A stretch of 64,000 bases of DNA, from the NCBI GenBank assembly GCA_030141605.1, contig JAQGDQ010000773.1:1-64000 (forward strand), written 5' to 3'. Below, one piece after another: positions 50,401-62,400 of this stretch (position 1 is its first letter; each line of letters begins with the position of its first letter). This DNA comes from Tubiluchus corallicola. Taxonomy: Eukaryota; Priapulida; Priapulimorpha; Priapulimorphida; Tubiluchidae. The position numbers were made by a program, and so were the translations under genes. The notes beneath the pieces were generated by a model. That model was not told the DNA's origin. It saw only the letters and a program-made list of their open reading frames with translations, and made no database searches.

Positions 50401-53400
50401 ATTAATCAATAACAATTAATATCATAGAAAACTTAATTAATCAATAACAATTAGTATCATAGAAAACTTAATTATTTAATAACAATTGGTATCATAGAAA
50501 ACTTAATTAATCAGTAACAATTAGTATCATAGAAAACTTGATTAATCAATAACAATTAGTATCATAGAAAACTTGATTAATCAATAACAATTAGTATCAT
50601 AGAAAACTTAATTAATCAATAACACTTAGTATCATAGAAAACTTGATTAATCAATAACAATTAGTATCATAGAAAACTTGATTAATCAATAACAATTAGT
50701 ATCATAGATAACTTGATTAATCAATAACGATTAGTATCATAGAAAACTTGATTAATCAATAACAATTAATATCACAGAAAACTTAATTAATCAATAACAA
50801 ATAGTATCATAGAAAACTTAATTATTTAATAACAATTAGTATCATAGAAAACTTAATTAATCAGTAACAATTAGTATCATAGAAAACTTGATTAATCAAT
50901 AACAATTAGTATCATAGAAAACTTGATTAATCAATAACAATTAGTATCATAGAAAACTTAATTAATCAATAACAATTAGTATCATAGAAAACTTAATTAT
51001 TTAATAACTCAACAGTTATTTATAAAACTAGGTTACAGACTTACAATTAGATGTTGCCTTATTAATTGTAGCTATCGTTAATTAGATTTTATGATTTTTA
51101 CCGAAAGCTTTAAACACATTAAAAAAAAACTTTCTTTACTGTTTGTTATCTAAAATGGCCTAACATTTAAAAATGACTTAAAGGAAGACATGATTTTTCA
51201 CATACCACCTCATTTTCAAGTCCGATAAAAAGTGTACATTTTAGCACAATTAATACTGGAAAAACGTTTCTGATGAATAAATAATAGATAAAAATTTAAT
51301 TAATGGCAGACGTGCCAAACTATCGATTACTTCACAAATTAACAATAGCAAAAATATTCCACAAGCATGATGTAATTGCAAAAGTGAAAATTGAAATACA
51401 GTGCTACTGTAAGATATTCAGTGTATAAAACTAGGTAGGTTTTAAGATAAAAATTCTAATTTCAAATTTACTGCTGTGCTCACGCACGAGCTGTCAAACG
51501 TGTGCAGTACGTCACATTTGAACACATCTGAAATGAGAGATACAGCACCTGTGCAACACGTTTCCGAAATTGTGTCCTGTTTTGCTGTAAAGCTTTATTG
51601 CACTAGAAACCAGATTTCATCTGTTTTTCTTGTTACACATTCGTCATATTTAACGAGAGGGACAACGGTGACTGTTTCTCAGAGAAAAGTCCTGCACTGA
51701 AGACTTGTACTCAACTACATTATCGCTAGCTGTGTCCTAGAGCCATTAATGAAGTTCCTTTGCAATATATAATTACCAGAAACATTTTTGGTCATTATCA
51801 TAGCTAATAAAGGGCGTATTTTAGACTACAGGTCAAGATTAGGTATGATCAAAAAATCGTTTTAGTTTAATGTTTAGGCTACTACTACAAGATGACCATC
51901 GATCATTGTTTATTTCACAGTGTGACTTACTAGACGGGCTTTCAATTGCGGTCACTTTGCGTCCGTCTGCAAAAATTGCGTAACCCGTAACAACAGCACC
52001 ATTAGAAATGCCAGAATTGCTGGCAACCGGCATCCACGTGACAAGCAACGTGCCGTCTTGAGGACCTGCTTCAACTTGCACATCTGCTGGAGGGTCTGGA
52101 ACTCCTATTGCAAATAAGAAAACAACACAGTGGTAAATGAAATACCAAACTTTCATTAAATTATTGCTATACGTATTCAACACGATTTATAAGAATGAGA
52201 AACGGCCCTTCGGGGGAGAGACATAGTCGCTCTTTCTGGCTGTTAAACATTACTTAACTTATCAAAAGTGGGTGACTTGTTTTAATAATTATGGCTATAC
52301 TTGGAAAAAGGTTTCTTACATAGTTTCCTATAAAGTATCCTACATATATTATGAGGTATTTCAGGTAATTTTCAAATTAAATTTAGCTGAAAACTTAAAT
52401 TTTGAATTTCACCTCAGAATACCACACAAGTTAAACTGTGATATCATCAGGGCAAAGTCCACCAATGCAAATAATGCAAAAATTGAATCCATCTTTGCAA
52501 TACTTTTACATTGCAGGACACTAAAAATTTTAAGCAAGAAATTCCACCTTCCTAAGCTTCGGGCATTCGAAGTAAAGACACAGTGTTTATAGTACGCACT
52601 CTTAAACTAGACCGATTACATAAATTACCCCTTCCGGGAATATTAACACTAATAATGTTGATTTATAAATCTCCAGGTACCTCCGGAAAGTGTCTGAAAG
52701 TCAATGTGGGCAACCGTGGGTTTACTGTTTTCACTTTGGCTCTGTTTGCTTTTGGCTCTGACTGATACTGTGTACCAAGTATTGGGGGCTAAACCTGAAA
52801 ACAAATATGCATAAAATTACAATTTGAAAATGACAGCAGCAGAAAACAATTGATACTTCTCACCGGCTCCAGGTAAACAACTTCTAGTATATGTATATTA
52901 TCAGGATGGGTGTTTCCGTAAACATAAACCACTTTTCTACTTCCGTAAACAGGAACCACTTTTCCACTTCCGTAAACACAAACCACTTTTCCACTTCCGT
53001 AAACATAAACCACTTTTCGACTTCCGTAAACATAAACCACTTTTCTACTTCCGTAAACATAAACCACTTTTCTACTTCTGTAAACACAAACCACTTTTCC
53101 ACTTCCGTAAACACAAACCACTTTTCCACTTCTGTAAATACAAACCACTTTTCCATATCCGTAAACACAAACACTTTTCCACTTCCGTAAACACAAACCA
53201 CTTTTGCACTTCCGTAAACATAAACCACTTTTCGACTTCCGTAAACATAAACCACTTTTCCACTTCCGTAAACACAAACCACTTTTCCACTTCCGTAAAC
53301 ATAAACCACTTTTCTACTTCCGTAAACACAAACCACTTTTCCACTTCTGTAAATACAAACCACTTTTCCATATCCGTAAACACAAACACTTTTCCACTTC

Positions 53401-56400
53401 CGTAAACACAAACCACTTTTCCACTTCCGTAAACATAAACCACTTTTCGACTTCCGTAAACATAAACCACTTTTCCACTTCCGTAAACACAAACCACTTT
53501 TCCACTTCCGTAAACATAAACCACTTTTCGACTTCCGTAAACATAAACCACTTTTCTACTTCCGTAAACATAAACCACTTTTCCACTTCCGTAAACATAA
53601 ACCACTTTTCGACTTCCGTAAACATAAACCACTTTTCTACTTCCGTAAACATAAACCACTTTTCTACTTCCGTAAACACAAACCACTTTTCCACTTCCGT
53701 AAACACAAACCACTTTTCCACTTCCGTAAACACAAACCACTTTTCCACTTCCGTAAACATAAACCACTTTTCGACTTCCATAAACATAAACCACTTTTCT
53801 ACTTCCGTAAACATAAACCACTTTTCTACTTCCGTAAACACAAACCACTTTTCCACTTCCGTAAACACAAACCACTTTTCCACTTCTGTAAATACAAACC
53901 ACTTTTCCACTTCCGTAAACACAAACACTTTTCCACTTCCGTAAACACAAACCACTTTTCCACTTCCGTAAACATAAACCACTTTTCGACTTCCGTAAAC
54001 ATAAACCACTTTTCCACTTCCGTAAACACAAACCACTTTTCCACTTCCGTAAACATAAACCACTTTTCCACTTCCGTAAACATAAACCACTTTTCCACTT
54101 CCGTAAACACAAACCACTTTTCCACTTCCTTAAACACAAACCACTTTTCCAGTTCCGTAAACACAAACCAGTTTCCCACCCAACACGCTCCTCAAGAGAG
54201 TGAAAACAACTTCGCCACTCACCCGTTACCGTGTACTTGTAGACGCCTGCTTTTACCAATCCCACTTGTACGTTGTTCACTGACATGGCATGATCATAAC
54301 TACTGTTGCTTGGAAGCCACATAACCGTACAGGAAGTGGCCATGAGATTAAACACTTTGATCTCACTCGGTGCTAACGACAAATCTATAAAGAAAATCAC
54401 TGCTAACTGCATGACTAATACTTCAGTTGCTGGAAAATAAACGAATATGTTAATAAGACACAAAAGCTTTTCCACAAAGCAGCTAACGCAGCAATTACTA
54501 CTGAAAATGAACTACGTTTTCATACAATTTATAAGCCGGAAAGAAAATGATTATACTAAATAAACACGGGACTCAGCTGATACTAAAGTGAAGTACTTCT
54601 GTGCCATTTGCAACCAGGTGAAATAACAACAGAACTGCATAAATATAGTACAGTATAGGTTACCTTTTCCTATAATAATGGTACATGCTGGGTCTTTCGA
54701 CTGTCCCTTCTTTGTTACAGTCCTAACAGATATGCGATGATTCTAAAAAATTATACTTTGAAAAGTGAAGTAGAAGAGAAAAAACATGTTAGCGATAAAC
54801 TAAGACACAACTGAAATGATACACTGACTCAAATTCAAATCACGGAACTAAAGTTATAAGAACTTTAGAACTACAAAATTTAATACTATTAAGTAATGAG
54901 CGCTCTTTTCTAAGTATATTACATATAGATATCCATGCGGAAAGTAATTCAGTGAAACACTTGGTTATTTATGCACATCTGATTTATTTTCAATATTTTG
55001 TTTGTTCATTTTTTTAATTCTCTTAATTCAGATGCTTAAAGCACAAGAAAACCCCTTACATAAAGCTTAAAAAATTCGTCTTGAAATTTTATACCACTTA
55101 CGTGCTGCTGCCTTTTAGCATACACGGTTTGCGTCGTCCGTAACGCTGTATAAAACTTGTAAATTTAAACTCCCGCAATGATCTTGAGGCCATTTTGATG
55201 GTAGGTCGATTGAAACAAATTTAGATAACACTGAGTAAAATTTGAAAAAATAATCAGAGCATGCACATGTTGCTAACTAAGTAAAATTTTAAATTACTGT
55301 ATCTTGTCAATAAGATTAAAAATACTTTTTGGTTAGTGAGTGTGGAGGGTGAGTCCAAATTTTACCAAATTGGCACGAACATTTTAAATTATTATTTCTA
55401 GTTACACAAGTCTTTTAAGCAGGTAAGTGAATTACAGATTTGCATGGAAAGTTGTTTGGGACATAATTTAACATTGTTTTTTCTTCCCCTGATTTACGTT
55501 TGCGTTTGTGAGGTCATGTAATGGCGACTTCGGAACAGTATTGCAGGAGATTATAATGAAAACAAATAAAAATTCCTTTCAAAGCGAATATGATATACGC
55601 ATAAAATTGCTGCAAAGTAATATAATTTTTTAAAGCGATTTTTCTGAAACCACTTCTGGTGCCCCTTTCTTGTCCTTCAAGAACATGTTTTTCACGAAAG
55701 CAACGTACCACATTCGAATCGATGTCTTCAAGCAATGCTTTAGTGTTCTCCCGGCCACCAACAACTGCTCGTAACTGCGCGTCAACGTAGACGTGATATG
55801 CTTCGATACCTCCAGATGGCAGCACATCGGGTGGAAGCCAACTTATAATCATGCTACGACTCAGCTGCCGCTCAAGTTGCAGGTGCGTAGGGGGAGGCAC
55901 TAAAAATTGTACACAGCTTTAAGTGTGAAATTTCCGAATCTTTTAAAAAAAATTCACTACACGTAACATACGAATATAATGATAAATTCTCATTTCTAGT
56001 TGTAGTGCCAACTCTTGACCATACTTGACCATTTGTATAAGTGCTAAATAAACCATCATTTGAAATTAACAATTGCTCTTTATGGGTTTAGGAACAAGAC
56101 TGCTCTCTCTCTCTCTGTGTTTGAAAAAGTAGTTAAATATGCAAATAGTTTTGACCACAGGAATCTCGACGGTTAAATACTGACGACAAGGCAATTGTGG
56201 TCAGCTTTGGTCAGCTTAAGCTTATTTTCAAATGTGTACCTTTAGGGCCCTGGTCATTTACATCATCTTCAGCTAATCGACCAAGCGCACTCATCTCTGT
56301 CATTTTCCGAATTCCCTCCAGGTGCTCCGATACCGGTTCTCTGGTCGTTTCGCCAACAGGTGACAGCTCTGTTCCCGGCGATGGCCTCTGCTGCTTTGTG

Positions 56401-59400
56401 GTTTCTAGACAGAATAAGGGCCAGTTCACACTTTCACGCATTAGATCAAGAAGTCAACATGAAGTCAAGCTACTCGGGGGTGGGTGGGTAAATTTTTACT
56501 AATATAAGCACTTTCGGCTGCACATACAAAATATACATTATAACGTTAGCAAGTTCAACCTAACGTTTAGAGCCCAGAGCCATGCCATTTCAGCTGTGCT
56601 CCAGCCGGTTTATTTCTACAACTGACTTAGCTTTAGTCGCACCAGTCGTAGAGTGACGAGAGTCGAGCTAGCCGACATTTTTGCTAGCTGAGAAGATTTT
56701 CGCTCTTGCGATAATCACGTGACACTGCAAAACACTGCTTGAAATATGGCTAATGCATTGCGGATTCGCAGTCAGATTGTGTTGTCAGAGATACTAAACT
56801 TTAGAAATTTTTGAACGATAAAGCTGGTAAATTTAAAATTAAATATGCAAACAGGTAACGTTAGTCACACGTACAGGATCATTTTGGGGTTTCAGTATCG
56901 ATACGTCGGTAAGCAAGATGAGCCTCGTCAAGAGTTGGATTTAAATCATATTTGCATTAAATCCATTGCTTTTTTATAATGATAAAACATTAATCTCTAA
57001 TGCTTTATTTCAATTTGTACATCAGCTTATGTTCTGTGTATAAACTGCACTAATTATTTAAAAAAATTGTCTCCATAATTTAACAATTAATTAACTATTT
57101 ATCATTTATTTAGTTAACAAAAATTTCTAGTTTTAGTTGACTTAGCTGATTTTTTTCTTTAAGACAACTCAGCTGAAAAGTCAGTCAACTTCAGCCGAGC
57201 TAGCTGGGTTACTGTGTGAGCCAGATGATGCAGTAGCAAGTGACTCATCTTCAGCCCAGCTAGCTGATTTACTGTGTGAGTCACCTGATGTAGTAGCAAC
57301 TGACTCATCTTCAGCCGAGCTAGCTGATGTACTGTGTGAGTCAGCTGATGTAGTAGCAACTGACTCATCTTCAGCCTAGCTAGCTGATTTACTGTGTGAG
57401 TCAGCTGATGTAGTAGCAACTGACTCATCTTCAGCCCAGCTAGCTGATTTACTGTGTGAGTCAGCTGATGTAGTAGCAACTGACTCAGCTTCAGCTGAGC
57501 TAGCTGATTTACTGTGTGAGTCAGATGATGCAGTAGCAACTCACTCATCTTCAGCCGAGCTAGCTGATTTACTGTGTGAGTCAGCTGATGTAGTAGCAAC
57601 TGACTCATCTTCAGCCTAGCTAGCTGATTTACTGTGTGAATCAGCTAATGTAGCAGCAACTGACTCATCTTCAGCTGAGCTAGCTGATTTACTGTGTGAG
57701 TCAGCTGATGTAGTAGCAACTGACTCATCTTCAGCCTAGCTAGCTGATTTACTGTGTGAGTCAGCTGATGTAGTAGCAACTGACTCATCTTCAGCCGAGC
57801 TAGCTGATTTACTGTGTGAGTCAGCTGATGTAGTAGCAACTGACTCATCTTCAGCCGAGCTAGCTGATTTACTGTGTGAGTCAACTGATGTAGTAGCAAC
57901 TGACTCATCTTCAGCCGAGCTAGCTGATTTACTGTGTGAGTCAGCTGATGTAGTAGCAACTGACTCATCTTCAGCCGAGCTAGCTGATTTACTGTCGTGA
58001 GTCAGCGGATGTAGTAGCAACTGACTCACCTTCAGCTTAGCTAGCTGATTTACTGTGTGAGTCAGCTGATGTAGTAGCAACTGAGTGATTTACTGTGTGA
58101 GTCAGCTGATGTAGTAGCAACTGACTCATCTTCAGCCTAGCTAGCTGATTTACTGTGTGAGTCAGCTGATGTAGTAGCAACTGACTCAGCTTCAGTCTCT
58201 ACTAATGCTGCACCTGCTGGCCTTCCAGTCGTCAGCTCAAAACACACACACAATCAAAACTGCCCATTTCAAAGAAATAATGATTATCCTACTGTACTAT
58301 ATACAGCACACTCACCTTCCTCCTTGACTTGATCCGACGTCAGAAATCCAAAACCACCGCATATCCAATTGCTACATTGAGGCGAAGCTTTGCTCTCCGA
58401 TGATATTATTTGACTAGGTGCTGTAGTAACTACATTCGATATACAGCTACTGGGAATTGGCGAAGTTTTCGGACTTTCTTTCTTTGTGCAAACTGAAAAA
58501 AATGTTAATCATTAAACAAAATCACCGAATCTTTGAGGAATAAACATAAGGTATTTTCTTATAATACAAAATTCCTCATACAGTAATGAAAAAGCTGTTC
58601 TGTTGTTTATAGTTAGTAGGAAGCCATACACTTGACATTATTCTTGCTTAGCACCGGCTATGTTTAATACAATGAATTCTGAAAAAGCTAAAGTAAATGG
58701 CATTCTATAGTCAGCTTAACTACACATTACACAACGCAGACATTCAGATGCAGTAGTAGATGAAAAATTCTATGCAGGTAATTTTGACAAGCTTCTTGAC
58801 TGGTAGAATGACAATTATCCAAAATTCCAGTTATTTCAAATAAAACATGTGATCTTTTTACTTGCATAATTAACTTAATATTAACTTACACCATTATAAA
58901 CATGCTTGAAGACCACTCAAGTGTAGCTTCTAAATGAACAATGATGGCTACTAACAACTATGTAGCTTTCACACGATCTTTAAAAGGACATTACTCACTG
59001 CCCAACATAATAACTTCCGTTTAATCGTCAATTTGAACTCTATGGACACAAGTTTTGCAGCAAAAGACCATGAGTTTGATACTCAAATGGGCCCTGCTCT
59101 GACGTGGTGCTGGATATGACGTTGGACCTTGAATAAGACACTTCAGTAACTGCCATGACGCCTCTAACAAGAAAAATTAACCAGAGATCAGCAGCAAAAA
59201 ATACTGCAGTGTATTAATCCCCAAATACCACTACTACCTCTCCTGTCAGGCTTATGTGCTTACATAGGTAACTAAAAACATTACCTGCTGACTCTCCATC
59301 TCCAGACTGCAGACGTAAGTGCTCATAAAATTCTGGCATATCTTCCACGGCCACTTGTTCTACAAAGTTCGAAGGCACCAGACCCTTTTGTCCATCCAGA

Positions 59401-62400
59401 AGCTCACCCTCGAAGAATCCATCCTAAAAATAGTACGTAGATTGTAGCCTGTTTAGTTGACGAATGACTCTTTAAGCAGCCTTTTTATAATTTTAACCTT
59501 TACCGAACTAACATTTTTCACTGGTAAGAAACTTTCTGGAAAAGGTTTCTTTCAAAGACAGTGTTAAGAAGCAAAACAAATGTATTTTAAGTTATAAAAC
59601 AAACAGGAATAAACATAAACAAACAGCTATTAACACGAAATACTAGTGCTCGAGACATGTTTAGTATACCTCATCCATCTCCCCATGTATGTACACATAA
59701 TCTCCAGCCTTGAGTGAAAGTTCTGCCTCTGGATGCTCATTGGGAGACTGCTCCATAGGATTGTAGCTATACCTCGCAATGTACACCAAATAGTCAACAG
59801 GCACGGCACTGATTCCTTCCTGTTTCCGTAGCAACCGTGGAGCTATCGTCACACCTTTTTTATCTACCAATGTGTTGATAGCTATTAATCCTGATAATGA
59901 TTTTCGTATTTCATCACATTAAATCACGCAATTTTTTAAATAAAATGAACAAACTTGCAAAGGTTACGGTAAAAGGAACTACAGTTAAGTGTTAGAAAAC
60001 ATAATTTCCATGGACAATTTGCCTTTTATTACGAATGTACTGCAGCTTGCTAAAATTTATCTTCAAGTTGCTATATAAATCAAATTAACTCTCCAAAACT
60101 GGCAACACTGTAGAATGCTAAATCAAGTTCCAACATTTTACTGACAAAACGAAGTTGCTTCATTGCTTAAAGTGTTAAAAAATCTTATCCCCACATAAAT
60201 TTTTCACATTAAAACTGCAAAACTTAAAATAACAAATCTACACATTTTAGCTGCTATTGTTATTTATAAATTTTGATACACATTTTGTCTGACAGATGAA
60301 GCAGGATGGAAATTGAAAGGTGATGATCTCACTCCAGGCTAGAATCAGGTAAGAGCTCCTTAAGAAAACAATCTAATTTAAAGCAAAACCGAACCCAATC
60401 TTAAACTGTAGATCAAAACAACCTGCTCTTTAAAATATTGAAAGAAAACATACTATTTTTTCAAAAATGACTTACGAGAAAGAATTATTACCACACAAAC
60501 ATAATTTTGTGTTCGCGCCACTAGTTCTTCGCTGTTACATGTATTTTGCCATTCGTTAATTAGACGGGCACTAATGCGTGCATTTCGGAAACGTATTGCA
60601 CAAAAAAGGTGCTGTACCTCTCAATTCAGACGTGTTAGTTTGTGACGAACTACATACGTTCGACAGCTCATGCGTGAGCACAGCGGTAAGTTTGAAATTT
60701 GAATTTTATAACTTGCCTAGTTCTAGCACAACACACTGAATATCTTACAGTAGCACTGTACTTCAATTTTCGCTTTTGCAAACACGTGCAACACGCTCAT
60801 GGAATATTTTTGCTGTTGAAAATTATGTTAGCTTGTGATGTCACCAATAATTGGACTCGCCCGCCATTTATTAAGTTTTTAATCTATTATTTAATTATTA
60901 GAAAAGCTTTTGCAGTATTAATTGTGTTAAAATGTATACTTTTTATCGAACTTGAAAATGCGGTAGTATATGAAAAATTATCCTGTCTTCCTTTAAGTTC
61001 AAGTTGTTAACCCGCACATTGTCTCTTAAAATGAACAACGAATATTCTTCAAATCTTCCGAAGGACTTTAACATTTCAACGAAGCAATGACAAACCTATC
61101 AAATTCTGTATTTCATCGTCCTCGTCCGATGTCGAAAGAGCTCGAATTCGTTTGGCAAGTTCACCGATCTGCTGCAGCCCGTTAGCCGTATCTGTGACAC
61201 CAATAAATGTATCATCATCTGCTAATGCTGGCGGCACAACTGCGTAGAAACAATAAAATAAACATAATTACATGCCAAATGAACAGCTGAGAGCTAATAA
61301 AGCAGCAAATTTTCATAGCAACTGCAATTTGGCTGATCAAAACTGGTTTAATTAATGTCAGTTAGTAATTTTTTTATTAAATGAATAATTTTGTGCAAAA
61401 AACTACATTACGAATTCAGGGGCGTATGAAGACTTTAGGACGCCCTAGGCTGATAGTTCTGTCCCGCCCATCTCTGTTTTGAATTCATGGTTGCTTAGGT
61501 GATAAACAGATTAAACAATTACTTGTGGTGTATTAGAAGCACTGTTAACCTAGTCTCTATGTGATCAGTATTAATTATGTGTATTTGCATAACGTTTATA
61601 TTCAAACAGGCTGCGTTACTGCTTGTTGTGTAATACCTTACACCTGCTCGTTATGTGGCATTTATATAAAAGCTGCACTCAGTAACTGTCTGTGGTGTGC
61701 TATAAAATGTGTGCTTTGCATGAATATGAAAGTACACATATTTTCCAAGGAGAATAAGAATTTTTCTCTGAAATGTGACGCCCCTCAAACTTTGGCGCCC
61801 GTGCTATAGCCTAGTTAGCCTATTGGATAATACAATTACAATACATTTTGTTTGAGACAATAAGTTTAAAAAAGTACAAGTTTGATAATGACTTCAACTT
61901 TTTAATTTTTTTTTTAAATCTACCGACTTTAATCTCGTTTTGATTTGCCAAATCACATAATTTATAAGCTAATAACGTTAAACTAAGCTGCACTACGTTA
62001 CGTAATGTTATCAGTAGATCAAGAAATTACACGCATTTGTTCAAACTAAATATAACGCAAAATAGAAAATACTTCTACAGCAGAAACAGACAAAGGAATC
62101 ATCACAGGCTAGTAATGGGTCAGTAAGTTTTTAGAAATCTTTCATTTACTTAGTAGTGCTGCAAATACAGATTGAGCATAACTTACCAGAATAAAAAAAA
62201 ATGTTTACTGTTTCAAACGAGCACCGAATTTTTACGAAGCCAACAAAATGTTTAGTTCACGGTTACTTCCATTTACTTTTCTTGTAGGGGACGTCGGGTG
62301 TGGAGAGGAGATTCAAATTCAAGCACTTCCTGAGTGATTGCTTGTGATTTAATAGAACATATTGATGGACCAATCGGCCGGCGCTAAATATTCACTGATC

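Noticed and set aside
52789-54475. ORFs up to 467 codons with VYGSGKVV / FTEVEKWFM repeats
   Set aside because: A 27-bp intronic array read through from the FN3-2 exon. The exon must end at 54223 to join the other half of the FN3 domain in frame.
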